NCBI RefSeq assembly: GCF_009870125.1
Contig: NC_046679.1
Span: forward strand, 1,364,001-1,428,000
DNA: 64,000 bases
Reading direction: 5' to 3'
From: Drosophila pseudoobscura
Taxonomy: Eukaryota; Arthropoda; Insecta; Diptera; Drosophilidae
Part shown: one piece after another, positions 48,798 through 60,614 of the stretch
Layout of the letters: each line of letters begins with the position of its first letter
Numbering within the stretch: the stretch's first letter is position 1
Notes under the pieces: generated by a model
Seen by the model: the letters and a program-made list of their open reading frames with translations, nothing else
Database searches by the model: none
What the model was told of the DNA's origin: nothing
Position numbers and translations under genes: made by a program

Positions 48798-51700
48798 AAG
48801 TTTCAAGTAAGTCGCACACTTCCGTATTTATGGCAAATTTCAGCGCTGGACTTTTGTTTTGTTGTTGCTCTGCTGCTCTCTCTCTCTTACTCGATGCATT
48901 AAGCCGCAAACAACATGGCTGAAAAGAGGGGTGGCCAACAGCAGGGGCTCCTGCTCCGTCCTGACTCATTTCGCATTCCGCGAGTGTCTATCCTCCGTTT
49001 TGCTGTTCTGTTTGTTGTCTGTTGGCAGTTTTCTAGTCAGTGGCATAACTCTGCACTTGAGTGCACTCTGGGGCCAGATCTCCTGCTTCTGCCATCCAGC
49101 CAGCCAATCCCCCGATCCCCGGATCCCCGGATCTGAGTCACGTACATTTCAATTACTGTGCCTCCGCTTGCTCTCCTTCCCGCCCTGTCCGCTCTCCAGT
49201 AACTAAATCAATAATCCATAATTTATTCCGCGCAATTAAGCTGGCCATAGATGTTGTTGCTGCATAATTACATACGAGTAAAGTGAGCCACTGAAAAAAT
49301 CATGAGCCGTAATTGATTTGCTTATATAAAGGCGTGTGCATACTTTTTACACCCTAGATGGTAGATGGTATTATGATTCTGAGAAAATGTTTGTATCCGA
49401 CTATACTGTCTATTTTGCACATATTCCCATAGATGAAAGATCGAATCACAGTAGGTATCATCAACACTTCCAGAGATACATTGGATCTTCGAGGGTATCT
49501 AAAGTATCGACCCATTGAACTATCGTTTCTCCCCTATTTGTACTCTTTATCTGATGAATGGTCGATGTAGCAATTAAAGACATTAAAAATATTTGATGCA
49601 TGAATGGATGCTTTGCATAATTGAAACGGAGGGAAATTACTGCTGGTTTGTGGAATTTCATCCTTCCACTTGGACGTGTCCTGCGTATAAGCAGAACAGA
49701 ACCTTTCATCAAGGGATTGCAATGTCAAATACAGGCATAATTGAATTTGGTTTGCTTTGAATGCTGCGACGGAGCCGCAATCTAATTATGTTTGTGTGTG
49801 TGTGGATAACATAATCCGTCGGGTCCTTCGGGTGTTTGCTTCTCCTCCAACCGACAACCGCCATCCGCCATTATGTGTATCCGCGGGAAGCAGTTACTCG
49901 CAAAAGGCAGAGCATAGCAGAGCAGAGCACATTATATGCTGCGGCACTTTTTAAAATTGACTGCGAGAGGGCGGGCGTGCAGGGGTGGGGGAGGTGGAGT
50001 ATCTTTTGTGGCTGCGGCAGACAAATGCTTTTAAGAGCAGCACAAATTTCGCCAAAGGACATGTGTCCTTTCTTGTCCCGGCCACTTTCGATTTTCCGGC
50101 ATTAGCCAAAGGGAAAGCAAGCAAAAAAGAACGTGGCTGTAGCAGTGGCATGTGGCAAGGGGCAGGAATGAAGGGGCAACTCGCTCCGAAAACTTGTTTT
50201 CGCTTGGCCAAGGCGAAGCGAAGGCGTTCAACATTCTCTCAAGTCGGCCACTTTCGTACGTATGACAGGACATTTCATTGTGGCAACAATGTTTCTTTTA
50301 TTGTAGCACTCGGACTGGGACTGGGACTCGGACTTTTCTTGCCACTTGCCAGCTGCGTGCCACAAAAGTTTGCTGGATCACCGGCCGGGCGTGTTAAATA
50401 TTTTTGTGTGTCATTTGGGGCCGGGCGGAACGGCAACAAAGGGGTCGAAATAACTTCAAATGCATTAAAATAATTTAAGTACCATTTTGTGCAGTGGTCA
50501 AGGCTAAGCAAACATTAAACAAAGTGTAAGGATAAGTGGTCGATGTGTGAATACTCTGCAGTCACAGTTCCCCCGAGAGGACTGAATGGTAAATAAATTG
50601 ATAGACGGATCTGCGAATACAATCAAAATCCTTATTTCACTCCCCCCTGGCGTAGCTTCCAGCCTCCTTCTCCGTCTCCTTCTAGGCTATAACAAAGCAA
50701 ACATCACGTATACGCAACGTGCGCCAGGAAGGCGTTCAAGTGCAGCTCGTATGTTTGCTTGTAGTCGAGCAGTCGCAGAGCAGTGGCAGTGGCAGCTCGA
50801 GCATGTCACGCTAACCAAGTTGTGACCTTTTTAAAGCCTCCGCTGCTCCGATGGTCCTCTGCAATTTAGCGAGCACTTCCGTTGTCGTTGGTGTTGTCGT
50901 TGTCGTTGTCGGCCACCACGCACCACACAGACGGAGGCGTAAATGTTTTCCAGTGCTCGTGGGTCTGCCTCCGTCTCGTCTCGTCTCCCTTTGACACATG
51001 CCGCTGTGCTGCACGCTGTGTGCTTCTGCAACAAAGCAAAGTCAGTGAAGGACTCTGCATTCCCTTGCCAGGATTTCTTCAGTTTTAGCTTCAGAGTCTG
51101 TTCTGTTCTGTGGCTGTGCTTGCGGCTCACTAGGTTGCATTCTTTTAGTCACCTATTTGGCGCTTTCTCTGGCTCTGCTCTGCTCTGGAAACTCTTGCTT
51201 TTTGTTGAAGAGCCATTTGTTCATCTGGGATCAGGCAGAGCTGCTACAAAGTGAACAGCATAGCATTCGTGTGGAGTGGAGTGGCAGCTGTAAGTCTGAG
51301 AAGTTGCTTATGGCCTATGGAGAGTGCCACACATCAATACTGCCAGCTCCCTCATCCCTCTCCCCTTCCCCCATGCTCCTTGTGGATGCTTATATCGCTT
51401 CTGTTTTACATTTCGCTCACAAAGTAGCAAAGTTGAGGTTATCTGGGTTTCTTCTTTTACGAGTTTCAGTTGTTTTCTGCTGGAATTTGCATGTCTGTTC
51501 GTTGACATTGTCCTCCGTTGCAGCTGCTCCTGCTCCTGCTGCTTTGTCAGCTTCTTATTTATGTATCTATTGTCCGAGAGAGAGACACAGAGCTCTAGCT
51601 GCTACTGCGGTTGTATGGAACGGCGGTCCAAATCCCCGGATCACCAGACCGCTCGCTCACTACAATGAAGTGCAGCCACAGGAGCGGAATTCCGAAAAAC

Positions 51701-52940
51701 AATTGCCATTCCAATTGCAAGCGGAGCACATTAAGTGCAGTTCACGCTGCTCTTGCTAATGAGTCACTTGCGGATGGCCCCGTCCCAGCGGATAGATCAG
51801 CTCCCATCTCCCAGCTTGCATCTCCCAGCGTTTATCTAACTTTCCACATTTTCACATTTATAATGCTAATTCAGCAAGTTGATTACAGCAGCCGAAACGG
51901 AGGCAATCCGAGGGCGAATGACCAGGATGCCAGGATGGCAAGACCCGGATGATAAAATACAACATTGTGTGCAGCGGAAATGGGAACAAAAAGCAGAAAA
52001 AGAGCTCACCTCCAGAGAGAAAGAGATGGTGGGGAGATGGCTGGTTGGTTTTTGGGATTGGTCTGGTTATGACCGAGAAATGCGCTTTAATGTGCATTTT
52101 GGTGGCAATTAGCTGCGCATCAGCAGTCGTTCCTGGGAGCACTTTGCCGGCAATCTTCCCCTGATGGCACTCATAATTTGCATTTTCGTATTTTGTAGCC
52201 AGAAATGACCGCTAGTTGCTTTTATATCTGTTGTTGGCTAAACTTTTTGACTGCCCAATGCATACTACTGACTAGCTTAATGGAGTGTTCCCAACGTGAC
52301 GACATACAACATTTCATGCTGCCAAGTCAGGGTTTTCAGCAGAACTGGCTTTTCGATTGTTGTTTTCCCAAGAAAAATCTCTGGAGATGACTGTGTACTT
52401 GGCTGCTCCCGGAGATTTACTCAATTATTTAGGTGGCGAATCCGTTTCCGGGAACGGAATGCAGCGGGCCCATTCTCATCATTCAATCCTCTGCCATATG
52501 GGATGGGATGCGAAAACCAGGAGAAGCCTGGTCTTTGTTTGCATTTCAAATTTGGCGTGCTGCATAATTTACCATATACCATATTCGGAACCATCAGCAC
52601 CGCCTGTGGATGTGGATGCGCCTTTGCCTGCGCATGGGGCTGCATGTTTGGGCTGCTAGTTGCTAGTATTTTTCAGTTGCCAACAGATACAACATCTGGC
52701 AGTTACATCTGCCAGTACAACCCACCTCTATCTGTTCGTTGGTGCTGCATTTTTCATGTTTAATTTCAGTTAGTGCCGACCGTCTGCCGATGCTAGCATA
52801 CCTTTTGGCGCCCATCCACACACTCTCTCGCACGTTGCAGTGTTACTATCTGTGTGTGAGTGCGAGTGTTTGTTTGGCAATTGTTTAGAGTGTGTGTGTG
52901 TGTGTGTGCTTCCACGGTCGTGTCAGTTTGACGCTTTTGT

Positions 52941-53360
52941 CAATTGGCCCAAAACTATGCTCTAGCATTTCATATGCCCTTGGTGATTCCCAGTATACAG
53001 TATTGTAGTTGCTCCCTTTGGTAGTGGTGTACTTTTATTAGTTTCTGTTGTTGTTGTAGTTAAGGTGTTTGGTGTCGGAGCTGGAGTTGTTGTTCTGGCT
53101 CAATTGGCTCAAAAGTACGGGTACGCTTGAACATTTTGTATGCCCTTGGTGGTTCCTAGCACTGTAGCTGTAGCTGCTGTGGAGGTGGCTGTAGTAGATG
53201 TGGCTGTAGATGTGGATTTGTGTGTTTTTAGTTGCTATATCTGCTGTAGTTTTAGGTGTTCGTGTTGGTGCTGGTGTCCATTGTAATTAATAACAATTAT
53301 CATTTAATTGGGTAAAACTATGCTCCAACTAGATACGCTCGTATGCCCTTGGTGATTATA
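52941..53360 (+). repeat. Imperfect tandem repeat, three copies of a conserved core
   Basis: Three blocks begin with AATTGG-containing sequence (52941, 53101, about 53304) and carry the core TATGCCCTTGGTGATT at 52973-52988, 53139-53154 (one mismatch) and 53342-53357. The periods are about 166 and 203 bases. The spacers also share TGTAGTT..AGGTGTT words, so whole units were duplicated and then diverged. Confidence 0.65.
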
Positions 53361-56300
53361 TAGTAGGTATGTACATGTGCTACACAAGTGATTCCTCTCC
53401 AAAAACTAAATAAAGTGAACTTTTATGTTGACCAAAAATTGTATCAACCACCTGAAAAATGTGGACAATTTGTGATTGCGTAATGTGTAATTTTATATTC
53501 TGGCAGTCTTGAGCTGAAATGGAAGCCCTCCTAATTGGTCCAAACTTTCGTCGACACCTCAGCACTTGAACCGTGCTTATGGGAGGAAGGATAGTTTTTC
53601 CATCTCCAGATTGTTGCTCGCAATTGTATGCGAAAAATGTTTATGGAAACTTCCCTAAATGGAACAGTTTCAAATGAAATGGGTCTTTGCAAAGTTTTCC
53701 CCTGACCTATTTATGAGTAAGTTACCTTTTAACTCATTCAAATATGAATACGAGTATGCTCGGTTGCTGGTCCTCCCAATGGACAAGCCACATGCCAGAA
53801 AATACTTTCCGACAACATGGCCAACCCTCAAAGAGGAGGGCTGTCAAGGCCCAAACTCGACTCAAGTGATATTGGTACGATTTTGTGTTCTGGGGCACAC
53901 ACAGACAATGCGAATACGAGTACGAGTACGAGCACGAGTATAAATAAGCAAGCATGAATTGCCTTTAAGTGAAATTCAATAACGCATAAAATACCAAGTC
54001 ACAAAAACCTCCCCTTCCCACAGACACACACACACACACACACACAAGTAAGGATAGGGGTCGAAGTGATAGTTCTCCTACAGAGAGTGGGAATTTTGCA
54101 TATTACAAATCATTGTTTGGCTCAGATGCATGGCCACAATTTGTGTATGTTGGCCAAGCTCTGTTCGCATTTGGCTCCGCTCCGAAATGTGTTCCTACAG
54201 ACACATAGTAAAGTCGTACTGGAAGCTTCATAAATTCTGGATGCAAGAATGGATGAATTCCCATTTACTCCGGGGCTTGTTCAGAATGCGTTGCCATGCA
54301 TTAAATCTTGGATAAATACGAGTCTGTATTGTATGCAAAATACATTTGGCAGCAACAAACCGGAACGGAAAACTTTGGCCCCATAAGTCAACAAGTCGTC
54401 AGAGGTTTTTGCCTAAGACAAATTAAATTTATAAACAAATGGCGCACACAGCAAACAGCAAACAGAAAAGCAGAAAAACAGAAGCAGGCAAAAAGCAGGC
54501 CCGGGACCCGGGGACCCATGGTGTTTTTGGGGTTTCTCGCATTAGCCCCCTAAAAAACTGTTGAACGGCGGAGCAAGAGCAAGAGCAGGAGTCAGGGAGC
54601 ACCCTCCAACGCCTCAAAGTATGCTTTAAAAATGTTTCACTTAAGCAACCCCCCAATAAAAACAAAATGTGTACATGACAAACAAACATAAAGTTAGGAG
54701 CTCGTTAAAGTACGCCAAGGGGTAAAAAATATTCGCAGGAATACGAGGAACAAGCTTTCACTCTTACAGTCGCAGCCTTCAGTATCTGTATCTCCATCTG
54801 TTTTCGTGTATGTGTGTATCTGTTTGTGTTTGGGAGGGGAGGGTATTCTGTTGTATCTGAATAATGGGAAGTTGTCAAGATGGCTTCACTCCACACACAC
54901 CCTTCTCTCACACAAACAAACAAACACACACGTGCTAAGCACTTCCAGCAACAGTTTTCCTTCAATACCAGTGACGTTCTTGGACTGGTTCTGGATTTGG
55001 TTCAGGTTTTGGTTTTGGCTTGGCCTCTGGCAACAGCAGCCGAGCCATTCATTCCTAGATAAGTTAAGTGCGCCGCGAGCAAAACATCCCATGCATATTT
55101 TTACATACGTACACACATATACTTTATAATCCAAACCCGAGTCCCGGTCTGGGGGCTGGGCGCACGTGATGCCATAAAGCCAGACAGCGAACGCCCACAA
55201 AACGACTTAGCCTAAGCCTGGCTTGCGGCATTTCCCAGCCTCAATGGAAATCTCCTGTACGTACCTTCCTCCTCGTGGCTCGTGGCTCGTGGCTGGTGGC
55301 ACATCTAGGTGAAGTTGCTGATTCACTGGAGCGCAAATTGTTAAGGAAAACAGCGGACGCGTTCAGGCGCAAAAGGCACGAAAATCTGATTTGGGAAAGG
55401 ACCAAGCCGCAGACTCGAGGCCGAGAAAGGATGTGGCGGAGGGCGAAGGCTGTTGCGGATATTTTTCCGTATGTGTGTTTTTGTGGTCTGGACCATAAAA
55501 GTGTGGTTCTCGAGGTGCATTTGAGATTGCTTTAACCGCTGGAAATTTCGTTAGAATTCAAGGGGAAAAAAGGCAGCAAGAAATGAATTTTTTGAGTATG
55601 AGTAGAACGAACTGCAATTAAAAAATCTGATGGTAGTTCCCGTAACCCCGAAAAAGTCCACCTCAATCCCTGTTGGAGGCCCAAAAAATCCCATTTATGT
55701 ATGGATATATTCGTATTTTTTTCGGCGACATCAATAACGGATGAGCTGCCATAAATCTTGTGAAATTCATTTGGTGTGTGTGTCCTGGCAGGCAGTCGTG
55801 TCCTTGTTCTGGGTGGGTGCACCTGTGGTGGCAAAAGTAACAGTAAAAGTAATGGTAACTATAGCAATTCCAAAAGCCCCGCAGCCTGTCACGCAATCCA
55901 AAGGAAAACAGTGGAAAACACGAAAACTTGTCAAAGGCTTTCAGGCCCCATGGAGCCCGTAGACCCCGTACCGTACTCCTTCAGTGTGCCGGAGAACCAC
56001 TTTAATTTCCTTGATATATGACCGATGCGATAAGTTCACCTGACAATGCGAGCATATCTATTATTAACATCTAGCATCCGCCTAGGTATGCTGGCCCAAA
56101 GGAAAGAAAAGCCGGCCCAAAATGAGAAGAAACACATGCCAATTGCCACATCAGCAGCAGCCTCAGAACCCTACCAGAAAGGAGGCAGAACGGGAAGAGG
56201 AGCCTAAGCCGGTTCGGGTCATTAACATAAAGAACTCTGCACGTGCCGGAGGTGGCCGGAGGACGGAAAAAGGACCGAAAACTAGCCCGAAAAGCTCTTC

Positions 56301-57034
56301 CAATCACACAGGAACAAGACAAAGGACATGAGCATGAAAGGGAACGACGAGAAAGATGGTGGCCAAAGCAGGGCCCAAACTGTCAACCCGTCGGTGCATA
56401 AATCATTTCGACCTGCTTAGGAACCGGCACCGGCATCGGCATCGGCACCGAAATAGAACCGAAAACAGGGGATCACGATGTTGGCAAATGGCAAAACTGT
56501 CATTTTCTAAAGAATTTAATTGACAGTAGAAAGTCATAAATTATATGGCATATCAAAGACGCTAAAGAGGAACCAGCAAGGAAACAGCGACCAGGACCCA
56601 GACCCGGAGTGGAGCTAATTGTGAAGGACCTGCTCGACCGAAAGGACACGTGGGGAACACGTGTGAGAGCGAGCGTGAGCGAAAGAACAAACATACCGAT
56701 TTGGCTTGCTAATAAATTAATGATACACTCAGACTCCGCATCCGCCTCCACCTCCACCCACCAAAATCTGTGCGCCACAAGAATAGAATAGAAGGAAAAC
56801 ACTTAGGCGACATTCGCACACGAGGGCAATTTATAGCATTTTGGACGATGGCAGGACGGACATTCAGAGTTGGACCAGGACCCGTGTGAGGCTGAAAGCG
56901 GGAGAAAGGACAGACGTCACACGGACTGGCGCCAAATCATTTATTTTTGAGTGGAGGGAGAAGGAAACTTGAGAATGAGACAGTTTTGGCAGGCACTGCC
57001 CAACACTTCAAACACTTTCACAAAACTGACATAC

Positions 57035-57040
57035 TCAGTT
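57035..57040 (+). promoter_or_regulatory. Probable Inr of the 757-residue orphan gene
   Basis: TCAGTT matches the fly Inr consensus and lies about 70 bases before the ATG at 57111. No TATA box is seen at the expected distance. The leader sequence is AT-rich and contains no other ATG. Confidence 0.4.
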
Positions 57041-57110
57041 TTTCAATTGATTCGTTTTCGGTTTTAGTAACATTAATTTTTAGTAGGACGAAATTCAATC
57101 TCCACGTAAT

Positions 57111-59384
57111 ATGAAAGAAGATCCAGGAAGATCTGAGCGATGCTCGAGTCATCGCGATCCCCAGGGGCTGCAAACCCTTCGATACATCCAAAAGCACCTG
57201 GGACTCGAAGTCGATAGCGAGCTGGCATGCATTGAAGCCGGGTGGTATCGCAACTTATCCAAACCGCAGATGAACGCAGCTCTGGCCATAAGCGATGCGC
57301 TGCGCGATGACATGGAGCAATGGACGACTCGGCGAACGTGGCGTTTGGTGGAGGTCATTGGGCTGCGTCCCCGACCGTCCAAGAAAACGCTGATAAAGTT
57401 GATGCGCATGAGCAGAGGCAACAACCTGGCCTTTCTCTGGTTCCTCATGGAGATGTGCTACAAGACGGAGGCCCACGGTCGAGCCTATGACGTCAACGAG
57501 CAGATCATCATGTCGGCCATCTTCTGGCTGGACCTGTACCCTACCCTCCAGGAGCTGGATCGCGTGCTGCCGCTTCCAAATGACACCCAAACGGACATGG
57601 CCAATGTCAATGCGGAGCCACTTCAGAAGCAGAGCCAAAGGCTTGACGACCTTCGATCAGAGACTGAGAAACGGAGCCCAAAGAAGATGGATCTAACACG
57701 TCCACTATGGCCGTACTTCCAGGAGCCTCCAGCCTTCCGGCCCTGGCGGCCCACTATGAACATCATGTCCGAAGTTCCCGCCCGTCCGGCTATGCTGGGT
57801 GAAACACCCCGGGAGGCGGGCGAATCACCGCTCTTATCCCGCTGGTTCGGCCACTACGTCATTAGCGACGCCCACCGCATATCCCGCTCCATTCTCTACG
57901 AGGAGATCCGCAACATCATTGCCTCCTTCGACGCGGCCGAGCTCCCCGCCCATGACGTGGAGGCCCTGTGCACCCACCACCAGCGCATCAGAGAGATGGA
58001 GAAGTCGCTGAAGGTCCAGCTGGAGGCACTGAAGAAGCAGCAGTGCGAGGAGCTGCTCACCGCCCCGAACCGATTACAGCAGCGGCGACGGAAGCAGGTC
58101 ATTTCCGAGCTGGAGCAGATGGTCGCCTGCTGCCAGGCGCAGTTCCACGAGATGGCGACGAGGACACGCCAGGCCTCGACCAGGAAGCAGCTGTTCAGCT
58201 GCGCCTGCGATGGTGCACCGATGAATGCGAACATTTTGTGTCTACGCAAACGATCTGGCGGTGGCGGTGGCGATGGGGATGGCGATGGCGATGGCTCTTC
58301 ACATGTGAGACTGCTACAGGGAGTGAAACCTGTGATCCCACACTGCAGTCGAGGCTTCAATTTGGAGCCGATGGATTGTGCGAGCTGTGAGATGTACGAC
58401 CCGGAGAACGGTCTGCCAGTGCCGTGCACGGGCAAGCGACTTGGACGCCCCAGCAGCTTGATGCAGTTTCTGAAGCTTGGCGACGAGGATGAGAAGCTGA
58501 GCAATGATGGGGACAAGGAGAATGCTCCTTCTGCTCCTTCTCCTCCTCAGTCGCAAAGCTGCAGCGACAGCATGAAGGTGTTTGAGGTGGGAACACAAAA
58601 AGCTGCGGAATTCAAGTTCAACTATCGCCGGCTCTTTGGACCCTCGAAGGCCACTCGTTTGGACGACCAGAACTTGAGGCTGAAAGCAGCTTTTTTGAAG
58701 GCCCTGGACGAGGACTGCGAGTTCCTGAACGCCGCCCTCAATAGAGAGGAAGACGACTCCGTGAGCAATTTGGTGGACAGAGCAGCCAAGCGCGTGTTCG
58801 CCAAGGATACAGAAATCTTCAATGAGGAATACGAACGATTGGTGCTCCGCAAATCAGAGCTCAAGAAGGAACGCCGCCTGAACTTTGGCCAGCAGTACTA
58901 CGACCCAGAGGATATCCTTCTGATGAAGAGAATGCTAAAAAAGGGACTCGAAACTGTCGGAAAGGATCATCGCTATGTCCTGCCCACTCTGCCCAACGTT
59001 CACTCTGTGCCGTACCTCCTCGAGTGGATCTGCTCGCGCTACGGCAAGCGCTACACCCCGGCCGAGCGGAAGCGCAGCTATTTACATAACAATTTCCACA
59101 TGACTCTCCTGTATGAACTCATGAATTACCCGCTGGTAAAGCCGCCCAGCCTGCCAAACGCCCGGCATCAGCGGCCCTCAAAGAACTTCTCCAAGCACCT
59201 CCGAGAACACCAGACGAATCTCTTTGTGGAGGCCCTCATGTCAGTGGGACGAGTGTTCTTCTCCGCCATGCGTTCGCCCCTGTGTGACGCGCCGCCAGGC
59301 GAGATCTTCTACGCCTACATGCCGGCCGCCTTCCGCGACACGGGCTTCAGCATCAACAAGACACTTCGTACTCGGAGAAAATAG
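57111..59384 (+). CDS. Large intronless orphan protein of 757 residues
   Basis: A single open frame runs from an ATG at 57111 to a TAG at 59382-59384, with G/C third-position preference and natural composition throughout. I do not recognise a known domain. Residues 1-160 look helical and globular (around LRYIQKHLGLEVDSELAC and FLWFLMEMCYK). Residues 282-356 are Glu/Lys/Gln-rich and likely form a coiled coil. Cys364, Cys366 and Cys377, then a later DCASC group, could bind metal. A DG repeat follows at about 382-395. KEN at 469-471, followed by APSAP, matches a KEN-box degron for APC/C. The Arg/Lys-rich C-terminal part (about 510-757) looks folded, with RYVLPTLPNVHSVPYLLEWI. No signal peptide or membrane helix is seen, so a cytosolic or nuclear protein is likely. 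An AATAAA follows the stop. Confidence 0.85.
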   Translation: MKEDPGRSERCSSHRDPQGLQTLRYIQKHLGLEVDSELACIEAGWYRNLSKPQMNAALAISDALRDDMEQWTTRRTWRLVEVIGLRPRPSKKTLIKLMRMSRGNNLAFLWFLMEMCYKTEAHGRAYDVNEQIIMSAIFWLDLYPTLQELDRVLPLPNDTQTDMANVNAEPLQKQSQRLDDLRSETEKRSPKKMDLTRPLWPYFQEPPAFRPWRPTMNIMSEVPARPAMLGETPREAGESPLLSRWFGHYVISDAHRISRSILYEEIRNIIASFDAAELPAHDVEALCTHHQRIREMEKSLKVQLEALKKQQCEELLTAPNRLQQRRRKQVISELEQMVACCQAQFHEMATRTRQASTRKQLFSCACDGAPMNANILCLRKRSGGGGGDGDGDGDGSSHVRLLQGVKPVIPHCSRGFNLEPMDCASCEMYDPENGLPVPCTGKRLGRPSSLMQFLKLGDEDEKLSNDGDKENAPSAPSPPQSQSCSDSMKVFEVGTQKAAEFKFNYRRLFGPSKATRLDDQNLRLKAAFLKALDEDCEFLNAALNREEDDSVSNLVDRAAKRVFAKDTEIFNEEYERLVLRKSELKKERRLNFGQQYYDPEDILLMKRMLKKGLETVGKDHRYVLPTLPNVHSVPYLLEWICSRYGKRYTPAERKRSYLHNNFHMTLLYELMNYPLVKPPSLPNARHQRPSKNFSKHLREHQTNLFVEALMSVGRVFFSAMRSPLCDAPPGEIFYAYMPAAFRDTGFSINKTLRTRRK

Positions 59385-59480
59385 ACATGTTTTTTGGAGC
59401 AGAGAACAACTGGTTGAAAAAAACTAATGTGCAGCTCTGTCTTTTTTTGAAACACAATATTATTGTAGAACCTTGAGGTA

Positions 59481-59486
59481 AATAAA
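59481..59486 (+). terminator. Poly(A) signal of the 757-residue gene
   Basis: AATAAA lies about 97 bases after the stop codon, within an AT-rich tail. Confidence 0.6.
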
Positions 59487-59489
59487 TTG

Positions 59490-60530
59490 TAGATGTTTAA
59501 TTACAATTTAAAATTTTCCAATTACTCTCCAACTTCAGTTAGTGTCTGCCTCGACCACTCGCCCTCATCCTTCTCGTTCTCCTCCACCACAATCCTTATT
59601 TAATTGAAACTGTAGTTGTGGTCTGCCAGCCGTTGCTCACATGTCCAGCAGGCTTCTCCACCTTCTTCTTCTATGTAAAATTGTTATGCATGGACGCATT
59701 TCCGTTTCCGCTCTTGGCCATGCAGGCCCTGCGCATTGGTCAAGACTCGCAGGTACCCATATTCGAGTGTGGCTGAATTATTAAAGCCGCTTTTGCCTTG
59801 GCCAGCTCCCGTGTGACTCCTGCTGCTGCTCCTCCTCTGTGGCCGTGCTTACCTTCTGCGGCTGTTGTGTCAGGCCGTGCCGTGGCCTGCTTTCTGCTTC
59901 GGTTGCAGCGGGGCGTGGTAAGGCCAAATTGCGTTATCCGCCTGCCAAACGGCAAAAAGGCTGCTTATTAAAATATTAATTGAAAGTGGAAGCGCCGATA
60001 ACTGGGAGCGCAATCGACGAGCAAGTACCCGACAGACGACACACGACAGACAACAATGGCGTCCATTTCCGTTTACCGTTTTCATGTGCCGAAAAGCAAA
60101 CACGGAGCTGCTTTATCGCCCTCATAATTATGGCATAATGAAAATGCCAGACACGGGGCAAATAAACGTCAGTATCCCCCAGCATCTCGGCATCCTTGGC
60201 CCTCACCTGGAGACCACACACAGTGGTCCGGCAAGCAGAAGGTGGGGGGTGCTCTCGTAAACTCGGGCGGCAGATACAAAAATATCCAAGAATAACGCAT
60301 AAAAATGCTGAGCGATACGCCTCCTGGCTGTCCTCGCCTTCCTATCACACTCGCACGCCACGCCCCGCTGGCCAGGCGTTACGCATACGCCTAGTTAGCC
60401 AGCATGAAGGCCAGGACCAAACTGGCTGGCAATTTGGAAGACGCTGCTGCATCCATTGTTTTACGAGCCATAAACATTAACAATTAGGTAGAGGAGCGAG
60501 GACCCGTCGAGCCGTTATGATTTTAACAAC
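59490..60530. other. Intergenic spacer between the 757-residue gene and the copper transporter
   Basis: This is a convergent intergenic region, with a plus-strand gene on the left and a minus-strand gene on the right. Only short chance frames are seen and no repeat of note. Confidence 0.5.
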
Positions 60531-60534
60531 TTGC

Positions 60535-60540
60535 TTTAAT
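60535..60540 (-). terminator. Ctr1C: Possible poly(A) signal of the copper transporter
   Basis: ATTAAA on the minus strand, about 75 bases beyond the stop codon, is the common variant poly(A) hexamer. No AATAAA lies nearer. Confidence 0.35.
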
Positions 60541-60614
60541 TAGAAAAATACATTAGCATGCGCATTAGCCGGGACATGGAACATGGACTCAGGTTTCAGG
60601 ACTCGGCGCTTGCC

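Larger units (their letters stand above)
44000..57030. other. 13-kb gene desert
   Basis: No gene can be supported. Open frames are low in complexity (Gly/Leu repeats near 45120-45180; poly-Gln/Ser/Ala from a CAG run at 48755-48797). Other simple repeats are TG at 52891-52909, AC at 54023-54046, and ACGAGT repeats near 53915-53940. Two less trivial structures, a 20-bp inverted repeat at 47923-48036 and a three-copy repeat at 52941-53360, are listed separately. The stretch may contain enhancers or noncoding RNA genes, but nothing in the sequence identifies them. Confidence 0.5.

Noticed and set aside
48492..48902. Frame with poly-Gln that might suggest a regulator gene
   Set aside because: The Gln run is a CAG microsatellite; flanks have no coding character and other frames across it are equally open.
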